The position numbers were made by a program, and so were the translations under genes. Below, piece by piece: positions 50,151 through 57,649 of a stretch of DNA of 64,000 nt (positions within the stretch are counted from its first letter, which is position 1; each line of letters begins with the position of its first letter). Source of the DNA: Vibrio sp. 10N.286.49.B3 (GTDB taxonomy: Bacteria; Pseudomonadota; Gammaproteobacteria; Enterobacterales; Vibrionaceae); contig NZ_MCUV01000035.1 of the NCBI RefSeq assembly GCF_002873395.1, forward strand, positions 103,121-167,120. The letters run 5' to 3'. The notes below the pieces were generated by a model. That model worked only from the letters and a program-made list of their open reading frames with translations. It was not told the origin of the DNA and made no database searches.

Positions 50151-51446
50151 TTAAACAGCAGTTAACACGTATTTTAAAATAAAGATGATCGTCATAACCC
50201 AAACGCTTATTGATACATCTCGCCCCTTACCACTGCATAACTTAACCGCTGCATAAGTAATAAAGCCAAGAGAGATACCTTCAGCAATAGAGAAGGTAAA
50301 TGGCATCAATAAACAAGTTACGACAACAGGTGCTGCTTCTGTTAAATCAGACCAATCGATGCCGACTAAGCCTGATAACATCAAGATAGCAACATAAAAC
50401 AGAGCGCCTGTTGTTGCGTATGCTGGGATCATTCCAGCTAATGGTGCAAAGAATAGTGCAAGTAAAAATAAAATACCAACAACAACTGCAGTTAGACCGG
50501 TACGACCGCCAACCGTTACACCAGAAACACTTTCTACATAAGATGTCGTATTTGAAGTGCCGAGTAGAGCACCAACTGAAGTCGCTGTCGAGTCAGCCAG
50601 TAACGCTCGATTCAAGCGAGGGATTTTACCATCTTTGCCAATTAAATTTGCTTTTTGCGCTACACCAACAAGTGTACCTGCCGTATCAAATAGATCGACA
50701 AATAAGAAAGCAAAAACAATTGAGATCATACCCACTTCAAATATTGCAGAAAAGTCTAACTGTAAAAATGTTGGTGCAATACTTGGTGGCATTGACATTA
50801 TGCCTTGATATTGAACATCGCCTAATGCCCAACCTAAAACAGTAACGGCTAAAATAGCGATCATAACACCGCCTTTCACGCCACGGTATACCATTGCAAT
50901 CGTTAAGAAAAAGCCAACTGCCGCTAAAACAGCAGGAAGTGAGGTGATGTTCCCCATCGACACTAATGTTGCAGGGCTACCGACAACAATGCCAGCATTT
51001 TTCAGTGCAATAAGCGCTAAGAAAAGACCAATACCCGCTGATATCCCAGTACGTAAAGACATAGGAATAGAGTTGATTATCCACTCACGAATTCTGAAAA
51101 TGCTTAAGAGGATAAATAAAACACCTGAAACAAAAACAGCAGCGAGTGCAACTTGCCATGTATAACCCATGCCTAAAACAACAGCATAAGTAAAGAAGGC
51201 GTTTAACCCCATGCCTGGAGCTTGTGCGATTGGGTAATTAGCAACAAGACCCATGATAAAACAACCAATGGCAGCAGCAATACATGTGGCAACAAAAACA
51301 GCCCCATGATCCATACCAGTACTCGCTAACATTTGTGGATTAACAAAAATGATGTACGCCATGGTTAAAAATGTTGTCATACCAGCAATGATTTCAGTGC
51401 GAGCATTCGTTCCATTTTCAGTGAGTTTAAATAGTCTTTCAAGCAT
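50151..51446 (-). CDS. NCS2-family purine permease (AdeP/GhxP type)
   Basis: A 431-residue inner-membrane protein with about 12-14 spans. It belongs to the AzgA-like branch of NCS2: LERLFKLTENGTNARTEIIAGMTTFLTMAYIIFVNP at the N-terminus, AQAPGMGLNAFFTYAVVLGMGYTWQ, TSTTSYVES-type segment (TSNTTSYVESVSGVTVGGRTG) and VDLFDTAGTLVGVAQKANL. It imports a purine base by proton symport; adenine versus hypoxanthine/guanine cannot be decided. A PurR-like operator lies 15 nt upstream of the ATG, and gpt follows. Confidence 0.93.
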   Translation of the reverse strand: MLERLFKLTENGTNARTEIIAGMTTFLTMAYIIFVNPQMLASTGMDHGAVFVATCIAAAIGCFIMGLVANYPIAQAPGMGLNAFFTYAVVLGMGYTWQVALAAVFVSGVLFILLSIFRIREWIINSIPMSLRTGISAGIGLFLALIALKNAGIVVGSPATLVSMGNITSLPAVLAAVGFFLTIAMVYRGVKGGVMIAILAVTVLGWALGDVQYQGIMSMPPSIAPTFLQLDFSAIFEVGMISIVFAFLFVDLFDTAGTLVGVAQKANLIGKDGKIPRLNRALLADSTATSVGALLGTSNTTSYVESVSGVTVGGRTGLTAVVVGILFLLALFFAPLAGMIPAYATTGALFYVAILMLSGLVGIDWSDLTEAAPVVVTCLLMPFTFSIAEGISLGFITYAAVKLCSGKGRDVSISVWVMTIIFILKYVLTAV

Positions 51447-51460
51447 AATATATCCCTACC

Positions 51461-51476
51461 CGGTAAACGGTTGCGT
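51461..51476. promoter_or_regulatory. Candidate PurR operator upstream of the purine permease
   Basis: CGGTAAACGGTTGCGT matches the PurR palindrome ACGCAAACGTTTGCGT at 12 of 16 positions, including the central AAACG and the right half TTGCGT. It lies 15-30 nt before the permease start codon, in the 5' untranslated or promoter zone. Confidence 0.6.
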
Positions 51477-51712
51477 AAACGATTGGCTGCGATTATAAAG
51501 TTATAAAATCACAAATTCCAGATAGAATTAAGACTCTAACTAATAAATATTACATACCATATGATACGAAGCCCTTAGTAACGGCAAGGTGAATAATAAA
51601 AGTTCTTATTAATCATATATATAATATAAATATCTTCTAACACATATTTGTGTGCTTTTTATGCTTAGGAAAAAAACTGTCTTATAAAAGGCTAATTTGA
51701 ATTATGAAGATG

Positions 51713-51743
51713 ATAAAAAAACGCCACCCTAAAAAGAGTGGCG
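51713..51743 (-). terminator. Terminator of the small RNA between the purine permease and pepD
   Basis: On the minus strand CGCCACTC pairs with GGGTGGCG around TTTTTA, followed by TTTTTTTATC. No annotated gene on the minus strand ends here, so it belongs to the small transcript upstream (51714-52040). Confidence 0.88.
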
Positions 51744-52040
51744 GCAGAATATCATCATTTTTTGCGATTACAACAATAAATCAATCGCATTTGAATTCTA
51801 AATATAGGGGTGAACAAATCTGTTCATTTCACATGTACCGACTACTAGTTATTAGTAGCCAAAACTTGTTGGGTATGCAAAGTTGCCAGTATAAACAGAA
51901 CTATTAATCCAGAACATTGCAGATGGTAAACCTTTCATAACTATCACCTTAATCAATCAATAAAAAAAATATGATTTCTCGGTTCCATGGAGGCGATAAA
52001 CGGACTCATCCTTTGAGCATTTTCTCTTCTCTTTGAAGTT
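51714..52040 (-). ncRNA. Small transcript encoding a 28-residue peptide; possible VcdRP-like dual-function RNA
   Basis: A complete transcription unit lies in a 919-bp gap. It has a promoter (TTGTAA, 16 nt, TATATT; 52047-52074), a predicted start near 52040, a leader with GGATGAGTCC, a short ORF with good ribosome-binding site (51852-51938), an unstructured stretch with CACCCCTA, and a strong terminator at 51713-51743. Length about 330 nt. From memory, Vibrio cholerae encodes VcdRP, a CRP-repressed dual RNA with a 29-residue peptide (VcdP) that pairs with sugar-transport mRNAs and binds citrate synthase. I believe it lies in this same intergenic region, but I cannot verify that or the sequence. 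I see no strong CRP site here. Confidence 0.6.
51852..51938 (-). CDS. 28-residue small protein within the small transcript
   Basis: ATG at 51936-51938 to TAA at 51852-51854. The peptide runs MKGLPSAMFWINSSVYTG then NFAYPTSFGY. AAGGTG lies 6 nt upstream of the ATG, a strong ribosome-binding site. The peptide is aromatic- and Ser-rich, with no charged residue other than Lys2, and lacks a classical membrane span. It could be a VcdP-like protein. It is too short for ordinary gene callers, and the terminator 110 nt downstream closes its transcript. Confidence 0.6.
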   Translation of the reverse strand: MKGLPSAMFWINSSVYTGNFAYPTSFGY

Positions 52041-52046
52041 GATTAA

Positions 52047-52074
52047 AATATACCACAGAGAAATAAAATTACAA
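52047..52074 (-). promoter_or_regulatory. Promoter of the small dual-RNA candidate
   Basis: TTGTAA (52069-52074) and TATATT (52047-52052) on the minus strand with 16-nt spacing and a TGG just before the -10. It drives the small transcript. Confidence 0.65.
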
Positions 52075-52365
52075 TAAAAAATAATCGAACGCTAAAAAAC
52101 ATGACATAGACGAGATAAAACCAGCTCTTTCCGTAATAAAATTACAAAAAGGGCTGATATCGTATCTTTTACAACCAACTGAAAAATCTCACGCTAAGTT
52201 GAGCCGATCTATTATGGAAATGAGTTTCTCACTGTTAGCCCTACTCGCTTTTGGTGACAAGTGATATGCTAACTCCATCTAAATATAGCTTACTTAGCAA
52301 GTCACTCTGCATTTTAAGTTTAAGTCCAATCAAAATATGGCAATTGAACCATAAAGGAGCTTTCT
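52075..52365. other. Intergenic region upstream of pepD
   Basis: An imperfect hairpin (CAGC...GCTG, 52122-52156, with GTAAT/ATTAC inside) has no T-run. An extended -10-like TGATATGCT on the plus strand (near 52262-52270) could be the pepD promoter; AAGGAG at 52353-52358 is the pepD ribosome-binding site. I see no other feature. Confidence 0.4.
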
Positions 52366-53835
52366 ATGTCTGAATTCCAATCTGAGATCAGCCAATTATC
52401 ACCAACATCTATTTGGCAATTCTTCGACCAAATTTGTGCTATTCCTCACCCATCAAAGCATGAAGAAGCTCTCGCTCAATACATTGTTTCTTGGGCAACG
52501 GAGCAAGGTTTAGAGGTTAAACGTGACCCTACTGGTAATGTCTTTATCAAAAAAGCACCGACCGCGGGTATGGAACATAAGAAAGGTGTGGTGCTACAAG
52601 CTCATATTGATATGGTGCCACAAAAAAACGAAGATACTGACCACGATTTTACGCTTGATCCTATTCTGCCTTATGTTGACGGTGAGTGGGTAACAGCAAA
52701 AGGAACAACTTTAGGTGCTGATAATGGTATGGGCATGGCAGCTTGTCTTGCTGTACTCGCATCTGATGAGATCAAACACGGTCCACTTGAAGTACTGCTA
52801 ACAATTGATGAAGAAGCAGGAATGACCGGTGCATTTGGTCTTGAAGCCGGTTGGTTAGAAGGGGATATTCTCCTTAACACTGACTCAGAGCAAGAAGGTG
52901 AAGTCTACATGGGCTGTGCTGGCGGCATTGATGGTGCTTTTACTTTCAATACTAACCGTGAAGCGCAACCTCAAAACTACACGACTCGTAAGCTGGTTTT
53001 AAAAGGCTTAAAAGGGGGTCACTCAGGTTGTGATATCCATACAGGCAGAGCAAACGCGAATAAACTACTAGCGCGCTTTTTAGCAGACCATGCTGAAGCT
53101 CTTGATCTTAAATTAATCGAATTCAATGGCGGTAGTTTACGTAATGCGATACCACGTGAAGGATTCATTACAGTTGCACTACCAACTGAAAATGAAACTA
53201 AACTTGCTGATGATTACGCAGCATACACTGAACTACTTCGCTCAGAGCTAAGCCGAATTGAAACGGATATTGTGACATTTAATCAAGCAATTGATACTGA
53301 CCAAGGTATTTTCACTACTGTGGATCAGAACAACTTCATTGCTGCTTTAAACGCATGTCCAAATGGCGTGATCCGCATGAGCGATGATATTGAAGGCGTG
53401 GTTGAAACCTCATTGAACGTTGGTGTCATCACAACAACAGAAGATACAGTAACGGTTCAATGCTTAATTCGTTCACTGATCGACTCAGGGCGCATTCAAG
53501 TGGAAGGGATGCTGAAATCTATCGCACAACTTTCAGGTGCAGAGATTAGCTTCTCTGGTGCTTACCCAGGTTGGAAGCCAGATGCTGACTCAGAAATCAT
53601 GCATATTTTCCGCGATATGTACGAAGGTATTTATGGCAATAAACCAAACATTATGGTTATTCACGCAGGCTTAGAGTGTGGTTTATTTAAAGAACCTTAC
53701 CCTAACATGGATATGCTTTCATTTGGTCCAACGATCAAGTTCCCGCACTCTCCAGATGAGAAAGTGAAAATTGATACTGTTGATCTTTTCTGGCAACAAA
53801 TGATCGCAATTTTAGAAGCAATTCCAGCAAAATAA
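52366..53835 (+). CDS. pepD: Aminoacyl-histidine dipeptidase (peptidase D)
   Basis: PepD is a cytoplasmic zinc dipeptidase (M20 family) that cleaves Xaa-His dipeptides such as carnosine. Metal-binding motifs: LQAHIDMVPQ, KGTTLGADNGMGMA, LTIDEEAGMTGAFGLE and LNTDSEQEGEVYMGCAGG, with IHAGLECGLF near the C-terminus. Length 489 residues (E. coli 485). AAGGAG is 8 nt upstream. It is transcribed away from the purine permease. Confidence 0.97.
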   Translation: MSEFQSEISQLSPTSIWQFFDQICAIPHPSKHEEALAQYIVSWATEQGLEVKRDPTGNVFIKKAPTAGMEHKKGVVLQAHIDMVPQKNEDTDHDFTLDPILPYVDGEWVTAKGTTLGADNGMGMAACLAVLASDEIKHGPLEVLLTIDEEAGMTGAFGLEAGWLEGDILLNTDSEQEGEVYMGCAGGIDGAFTFNTNREAQPQNYTTRKLVLKGLKGGHSGCDIHTGRANANKLLARFLADHAEALDLKLIEFNGGSLRNAIPREGFITVALPTENETKLADDYAAYTELLRSELSRIETDIVTFNQAIDTDQGIFTTVDQNNFIAALNACPNGVIRMSDDIEGVVETSLNVGVITTTEDTVTVQCLIRSLIDSGRIQVEGMLKSIAQLSGAEISFSGAYPGWKPDADSEIMHIFRDMYEGIYGNKPNIMVIHAGLECGLFKEPYPNMDMLSFGPTIKFPHSPDEKVKIDTVDLFWQQMIAILEAIPAK

Positions 53836-53847
53836 GAGAATAAAAAT

Positions 53848-53897
53848 AAAGCCCTTAGAACTTAATGACAATGACTCATTAAAGTTAAAAGGGCTTT
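53848..53897. terminator. Long hairpin terminator between pepD and the DUF3332 gene
   Basis: AAAGCCCTT...TTAATGA pairs with TCATTAA...AAGGGCTTT. On the minus strand TTTATTTTTATT follows, so it mainly ends the DUF3332 gene; on the plus strand the tail is TAGTTCC and weaker for pepD. Confidence 0.7.
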
Positions 53898-53965
53898 AGT
53901 TCCACTAATTCTATCGTAATACGAACAGACTTTAGCTTATTGTCGTGATTATCAGATTACCGATA

Positions 53966-54505
53966 TTAAGCTCGTTGAGCTGAGAACTCTTTTAGTTGGC
54001 TCATCGTTGTTGTGGTTACAAGCTCACCATCAATGAAGTACTGAACGACCTCACCATCTTTAATACCCACCAATAATGCTTTTTCACCAGTGTTGTAAGT
54101 AATATCCATTTGGATAGTGTTCTCATCAACTTGCTGCATCACACCTGTTTCGATGTTTTTCATGTTAGTTAGCGGCGCAATTGGTGCTGTTTTTAAATTC
54201 TCATCTAACTTATGATTGATATCGATAAATGTCTCGGTATCAGTATCAAAGATATGAGAAGATCCATTAATTGGGTTCTTGCCACTCCAAAACTCAATCG
54301 AGTTAAAGATGATGTAGTCACCTGCCGTTGTTAATGCATAAACAGGTGCTAGTAAGAAGTTCAATCCACCACGAGCGTAACGGTTATCTACAGCCTTTAC
54401 ATTTAGCTCCATTAGCTTACCTGTAACTGCCATACTGCCAACACAACCAGAAAGAGAGATAACAACAGAAAGTAGTGCGACAATTTTAACCATGTTTTTT
54501 TTCAT
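53966..54505 (-). CDS. DUF3332 family lipoprotein
   Basis: A 179-residue predicted lipoprotein. The ATG at 54505 (MKKNMVKIVALLSVVISLSGC, lipobox LSGC) has GAGG upstream and is preferred to a 39-residue longer frame. The DUF3332 hallmark VDNRYARGGLNFLLAPVYAL and the NSIEFWSGKNPI segment are present. The family is common in vibrios and its function is unknown; it probably sits in the outer-membrane or periplasmic side of the envelope. Confidence 0.85.
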   Translation of the reverse strand: MKKNMVKIVALLSVVISLSGCVGSMAVTGKLMELNVKAVDNRYARGGLNFLLAPVYALTTAGDYIIFNSIEFWSGKNPINGSSHIFDTDTETFIDINHKLDENLKTAPIAPLTNMKNIETGVMQQVDENTIQMDITYNTGEKALLVGIKDGEVVQYFIDGELVTTTTMSQLKEFSAQRA

Positions 54506-54739
54506 TATAGCCTCAAAGAATAATATAATTTTGCGGCGCGCAGTATAAAGGATAAGAGAAAATAATCTAACTTTGATTGATGTAAAATGGTAAGAATTTG
54601 CATACAAATAACACAGTCCCATTACTGACTATTATTTATATCTAAAAGTTATCAATCAGGCACTCTAAAGTAGTAATAGTACTTAAGGTTTTAATACAGA
54701 ATGGCGGTAAAAGGGGCGATTGTCTGCTATATAGAGGGT

Positions 54740-54770
54740 AATAAAAAGCCCCTACTTTATAGTAGAGGCT
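54740..54770 (-). terminator. Terminator after the DUF3622 gene
   Basis: On the minus strand AGCCTCTACT pairs with AGTAGGGGCT around ATAA, followed by TTTTTATTACC. Confidence 0.85.
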
Positions 54771-54796
54771 CTAATCATTAACATGGTGAGCTGTAA

Positions 54797-55102
54797 TTAA
54801 AACTCATCATCTTCAGATTGGATTGCAGCTTCTTTTGCTGCTGCTTTTTCTGCTGCCTTTTTCTGTTGCAACTCTTCGCGATCACGGCGCTGTTCGCCTT
54901 TACGCTCATTACGCTCAACTTGTGATGCAATGAATCCAGCTAGCTCTTTTTCAGCCCATTCCATCGCTAGTGCTTCTGTTTCAAAGCCCATTTCGCGTTT
55001 TGAAACAGTTACACGACGAGACGTTACTTGGCGAGTAATTTCAGCAGTCCAGCCAGTGCGCTTTTCTGTGATTCGAATATCAAATTTTTTGTTTTTAGAC
55101 AT
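54797..55102 (-). CDS. DUF3622 family protein
   Basis: A 101-residue soluble, highly charged protein of the vibrio-typical DUF3622 family. The N-terminal half has FDIRITEKRTGWTAEITRQV and RRVTVSKREMGFETEALAMEWAEKEL, which suggests a small beta-alpha domain. The C-terminal third is a Lys/Glu/Ala-rich helix (KGEQRRDREELQQKKAAEKA). Function unknown. It is a single-gene unit with its own terminator. Confidence 0.82.
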   Translation of the reverse strand: MSKNKKFDIRITEKRTGWTAEITRQVTSRRVTVSKREMGFETEALAMEWAEKELAGFIASQVERNERKGEQRRDREELQQKKAAEKAAAKEAAIQSEDDEF

Positions 55103-55302
55103 GTTTTATTCCTAGGGATAATTAAGGGATCAGTCAACTTTCAACCCTAGCACTACTTAATATAATAAGTATAAGCTGAGTATGTTTAACACCATCCCTT
55201 GGTAAGCGCGGTATTAGACCACACTTAACAATAAATTGCTGCTAAATTTCACACTGAAAGTATATTTGTCAGCTTTACTGATCTCGATATCGATATTATG
55301 CC

Positions 55303-56691
55303 TTAACCAAAAGAAGCCCAAATCACAGCAATCACTAATAAAGGACAAACAACCTTAACGTACATTGTCCATACTTTACCAAACCAGCCTGACTGAAAAT
55401 TAGCATCGCCTTGAGATAGCTCTTTCATTCTTGCATTGCGATTCCATACCCAACCACCAAATAGGCAGAAGAAAAGTGCAGCAATAGGCTGTAGGTACTG
55501 AGTCGCAATCATAGCAACTAAGCCAAATAGTGTACCGAAGTTAAATACGATAATGACACTACCTAAAGCAATAAGACCACCTAACACCCAAGTTGTTAAC
55601 GTTCTTTGCGTATTAAATCGCTCACTCACGAGTGATACTGGACATTCCAACATTGAGATTGAAGAAGTCAACGCGGCAATAGTTAGCAATAAGAAGAAAA
55701 TAATCGAGAAGATCAAGCCAAGAAAACCTAGGCTATCAAACATCATAGGTAATACCGTAAAGACAAGCGTATCCGAACTTAGTAATGAACCATCTTCAGC
55801 ATAGATCGCCACCCCTTTTTGCATCGCTACAAACATCGCAGGCATTACAACTAAACCAGCAATAAAAGCAACAGCGGTATCAACTAAGGTCACATTCATC
55901 GCGATTTTAGGTAGGTTCTCTTTTTTACTTAAATAAGAACCATAAATCAGCATTGAACAACCACCAATCGTCAATGAGAAAAAAGCCTGTCCCATTGCTG
56001 CTAGAAATAGCTTACGGTCCCATACTTTCTCAAAATCAGGTACTAAGTAATGCTTCAGTCCCTCAACGGCACCAGTTTGCATCATGATATAAATAAAAAG
56101 TACGCCAAAGAGAATAAATAGTGCAGGCATTAGTCTTACTGACCATTTTTCAATACCTTGCTTAACTCCCCTTTGTACAATAAGGATCGTTAGCAAGTAA
56201 AAGCTTAACGTGCCTAATACATTTCGTTCAACACTAAACCCTTTTAACCACTGTGCTATGGTCTCTAAGCCAACCAATTCAGCAATAGCACCAAACATAA
56301 AGCAAATTAGCCAGCCACCAACAATGCTATAAAAAGCCAATACGGCAATAGGTACACTCAGTCCTAACCAACCAATCGCTGAACCCGCTTTTTTTCCAAG
56401 AGGGTTTGTCGTTAGTGAACGCATACTATCAACTGGGTTCGCTTGCCCTGCTCGACCTATCGCTAGCTCAACAATCAGCATTGGGAAGGCAACCACTAGA
56501 ATCATGCCTAGATAGACTAATAGAAATGCGCCACCACCGTTACTCGCAACTTGAGTTGGAAAACCCCAAATATTGCCAAGACCAACTGCGGCACCTGCAG
56601 CGGCAAGAATGAAACCTAATCGCGAACTAAAATGTTCACGTGTACCTGATTGCTGTTGACCAGAAGAAGAGGTGGAAAATTGTTGTGTCAT
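55303..56691 (-). CDS. NSS-family sodium-dependent amino acid transporter (predicted tryptophan transporter)
   Basis: A 462-residue inner-membrane protein with 11-12 spans of the neurotransmitter:sodium symporter family. TM1 holds LGFILAAAGAAVGLGNIW then GFPTQ, and later GGAFLLVYLGMILVVAFP and SITIGGCSML-like FSLTIGGCSMLIYGSY. The usual arginine in GLGNxWRFP is Gly here. The start at 56691 (MTQQFSTSSS) is uncertain; a TTG at 56703 is the alternative. A near-consensus TrpR operator covers its promoter, so the substrate is probably tryptophan. It stands alone between the DUF3622 and DUF2884 genes. Confidence 0.85.
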   Translation of the reverse strand: MTQQFSTSSSGQQQSGTREHFSSRLGFILAAAGAAVGLGNIWGFPTQVASNGGGAFLLVYLGMILVVAFPMLIVELAIGRAGQANPVDSMRSLTTNPLGKKAGSAIGWLGLSVPIAVLAFYSIVGGWLICFMFGAIAELVGLETIAQWLKGFSVERNVLGTLSFYLLTILIVQRGVKQGIEKWSVRLMPALFILFGVLFIYIMMQTGAVEGLKHYLVPDFEKVWDRKLFLAAMGQAFFSLTIGGCSMLIYGSYLSKKENLPKIAMNVTLVDTAVAFIAGLVVMPAMFVAMQKGVAIYAEDGSLLSSDTLVFTVLPMMFDSLGFLGLIFSIIFFLLLTIAALTSSISMLECPVSLVSERFNTQRTLTTWVLGGLIALGSVIIVFNFGTLFGLVAMIATQYLQPIAALFFCLFGGWVWNRNARMKELSQGDANFQSGWFGKVWTMYVKVVCPLLVIAVIWASFG

Positions 56692-56711
56692 ACCTATTGC
56701 CAAATATCATT

Positions 56712-56729
56712 AAACTAGTTTGCTAGTAC
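56712..56729. promoter_or_regulatory. Candidate TrpR operator of the NSS transporter
   Basis: AAACTAGTTTGCTAGTAC matches the trp operator GAACTAGTTAACTAGTAC at 15 of 18 positions, including both CTAG cores with correct spacing. It overlaps the predicted transcription start directly downstream of a perfect TATAAT, the arrangement seen at TrpR-repressed promoters. Confidence 0.75.
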
Positions 56730-56756
56730 ATTATAGATAAAAAGCAATATATTCAA
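56730..56756 (-). promoter_or_regulatory. Promoter of the NSS transporter
   Basis: TATAAT (56730-56735) on the minus strand is perfect; TTGAAT (56751-56756) lies 15 nt upstream, a short spacing (TGTTGA at 56753-56758 would give 17). The TrpR-like operator begins at once downstream of the -10. Confidence 0.6.
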
Positions 56757-56791
56757 CATATACAGCATAAAATGAGATCAAAAGACAAGAA

Positions 56792-56817
56792 ACTAGTCCT
56801 TACATCTAAGAACTAGT
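56792..56817 (-). terminator. Terminator after the DUF2884 gene
   Basis: On the minus strand ACTAGTTCTTA pairs with TAAGGACTAGT around GATG, followed by TTCTTGTCTTTTG. The T-run is broken, so strength is uncertain. Confidence 0.65.
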
Positions 56818-56837
56818 GATAAAAGCCTGATAAATGA

Positions 56838-57593
56838 CTAAATAGTAAATACCTGATAGTCTTTTAACTGAGGGATAGCTTGGTGTAACTGCTGCTCTTG
56901 CTCAGCGACCTTATCTAAAGAGTCACAATAATCTTTCGCATCCTGCTGAATTTGTTTTGATTGTTCTGCAGCCTTTTCTGTCACACTCTCTTTTAGCTTT
57001 GCCATATTATCGGCGAGTTCAGAAAAGTTAAAACTACCCTCTTCATTCATTTTCTCTGACATTGCATTAAAAGCACTAGAGAAAAACTCGCTATTAAATA
57101 CCTGCTGCGCTTTTGCTAAATCATCTTGCCAATTATCAAAGAATGAACCAAAAGCATCTTTCTTCAAAACCAACTCATCATTCTGGTAATAGCGAGATTC
57201 AATATCAGTAAAAAACTCACCTAATGCGACTTTAACATTCTCAAACGATTGTGAATCATTAAAGCTATCAGCGACATCATCTATCACACTATTGGCTAAT
57301 TCCATACCATCTTGCGCCAGCTCTTTTGCTTTAGGTACATAGGTGTTCATAGAGTATCGATAAGCTTCAATCGCCTGTTGCTGCAATTCATCAAGCTGAA
57401 CCTGCTTACCATTGATGAAAAGCTGATTATTTTCATCAATTAAAACTTTTGCACCATTTTCTTGATAAATTTCAACTTGCTCACCATCAAGATGAACTTC
57501 GTTTTCAATATCAACCTGGCACTGTGTTGGCATGGCATAAGCATTAGCACTCGATAGTATTGTGGCTGCAATCAATAGTTTTTTTACTGTCAT
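56838..57593 (-). CDS. DUF2884 (YggN) family protein, secreted
   Basis: A 251-residue protein with a signal peptide (MTVKKLLIAATILSSANAYA) and a periplasmic, strongly helical body rich in Gln, Glu and Lys (for example LDELQQQAIEAYRYSMNTYV, LADNMAKLKESVTEKAAEQS). I match it to the YggN/DUF2884 family by its pattern of N-terminal QCQVDIENEVHLDGEQVEIY. Function unknown. It lies 54 nt downstream of a Gre-like gene on the same strand. Confidence 0.75.
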   Translation of the reverse strand: MTVKKLLIAATILSSANAYAMPTQCQVDIENEVHLDGEQVEIYQENGAKVLIDENNQLFINGKQVQLDELQQQAIEAYRYSMNTYVPKAKELAQDGMELANSVIDDVADSFNDSQSFENVKVALGEFFTDIESRYYQNDELVLKKDAFGSFFDNWQDDLAKAQQVFNSEFFSSAFNAMSEKMNEEGSFNFSELADNMAKLKESVTEKAAEQSKQIQQDAKDYCDSLDKVAEQEQQLHQAIPQLKDYQVFTI

Positions 57594-57615
57594 TGTTCAA
57601 CTCATTATTGTTGGT

Positions 57616-57649
57616 AATACCAAGCAAGTTATTGACTATGCTTGGTATT
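57616..57649. other. Hairpin directly after the Gre-like gene
   Basis: AATACCAAGCA and TGCTTGGTATT are a perfect 11-bp inverted repeat with a 12-nt loop, overlapping the Gre-like stop codon (57648-57650). No T-run follows on the minus strand, so it may be an mRNA 3' stability element rather than a terminator. Confidence 0.55.

Noticed and set aside
51704..51907. 67-residue plus-strand ORF in the purine permease-pepD gap
   Set aside because: It runs antisense through the small transcript's terminator, lacks a ribosome-binding site and has no recognisable sequence.
51960..52040. Hammerhead-like core (GGATGAGTCC ... GAGAAAT) in the small transcript leader
   Set aside because: The invariant CUGAUGA and GAAA core bases are not all present and no closing stems fit.
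52122..52156. Terminator upstream of pepD
   Set aside because: The hairpin is interrupted and has no T-run on either strand.
56792..56817. Two further ACTAGT motifs as additional TrpR operators
   Set aside because: They are the two arms of a hairpin terminator and do not have the CTAG spacing of an operator.
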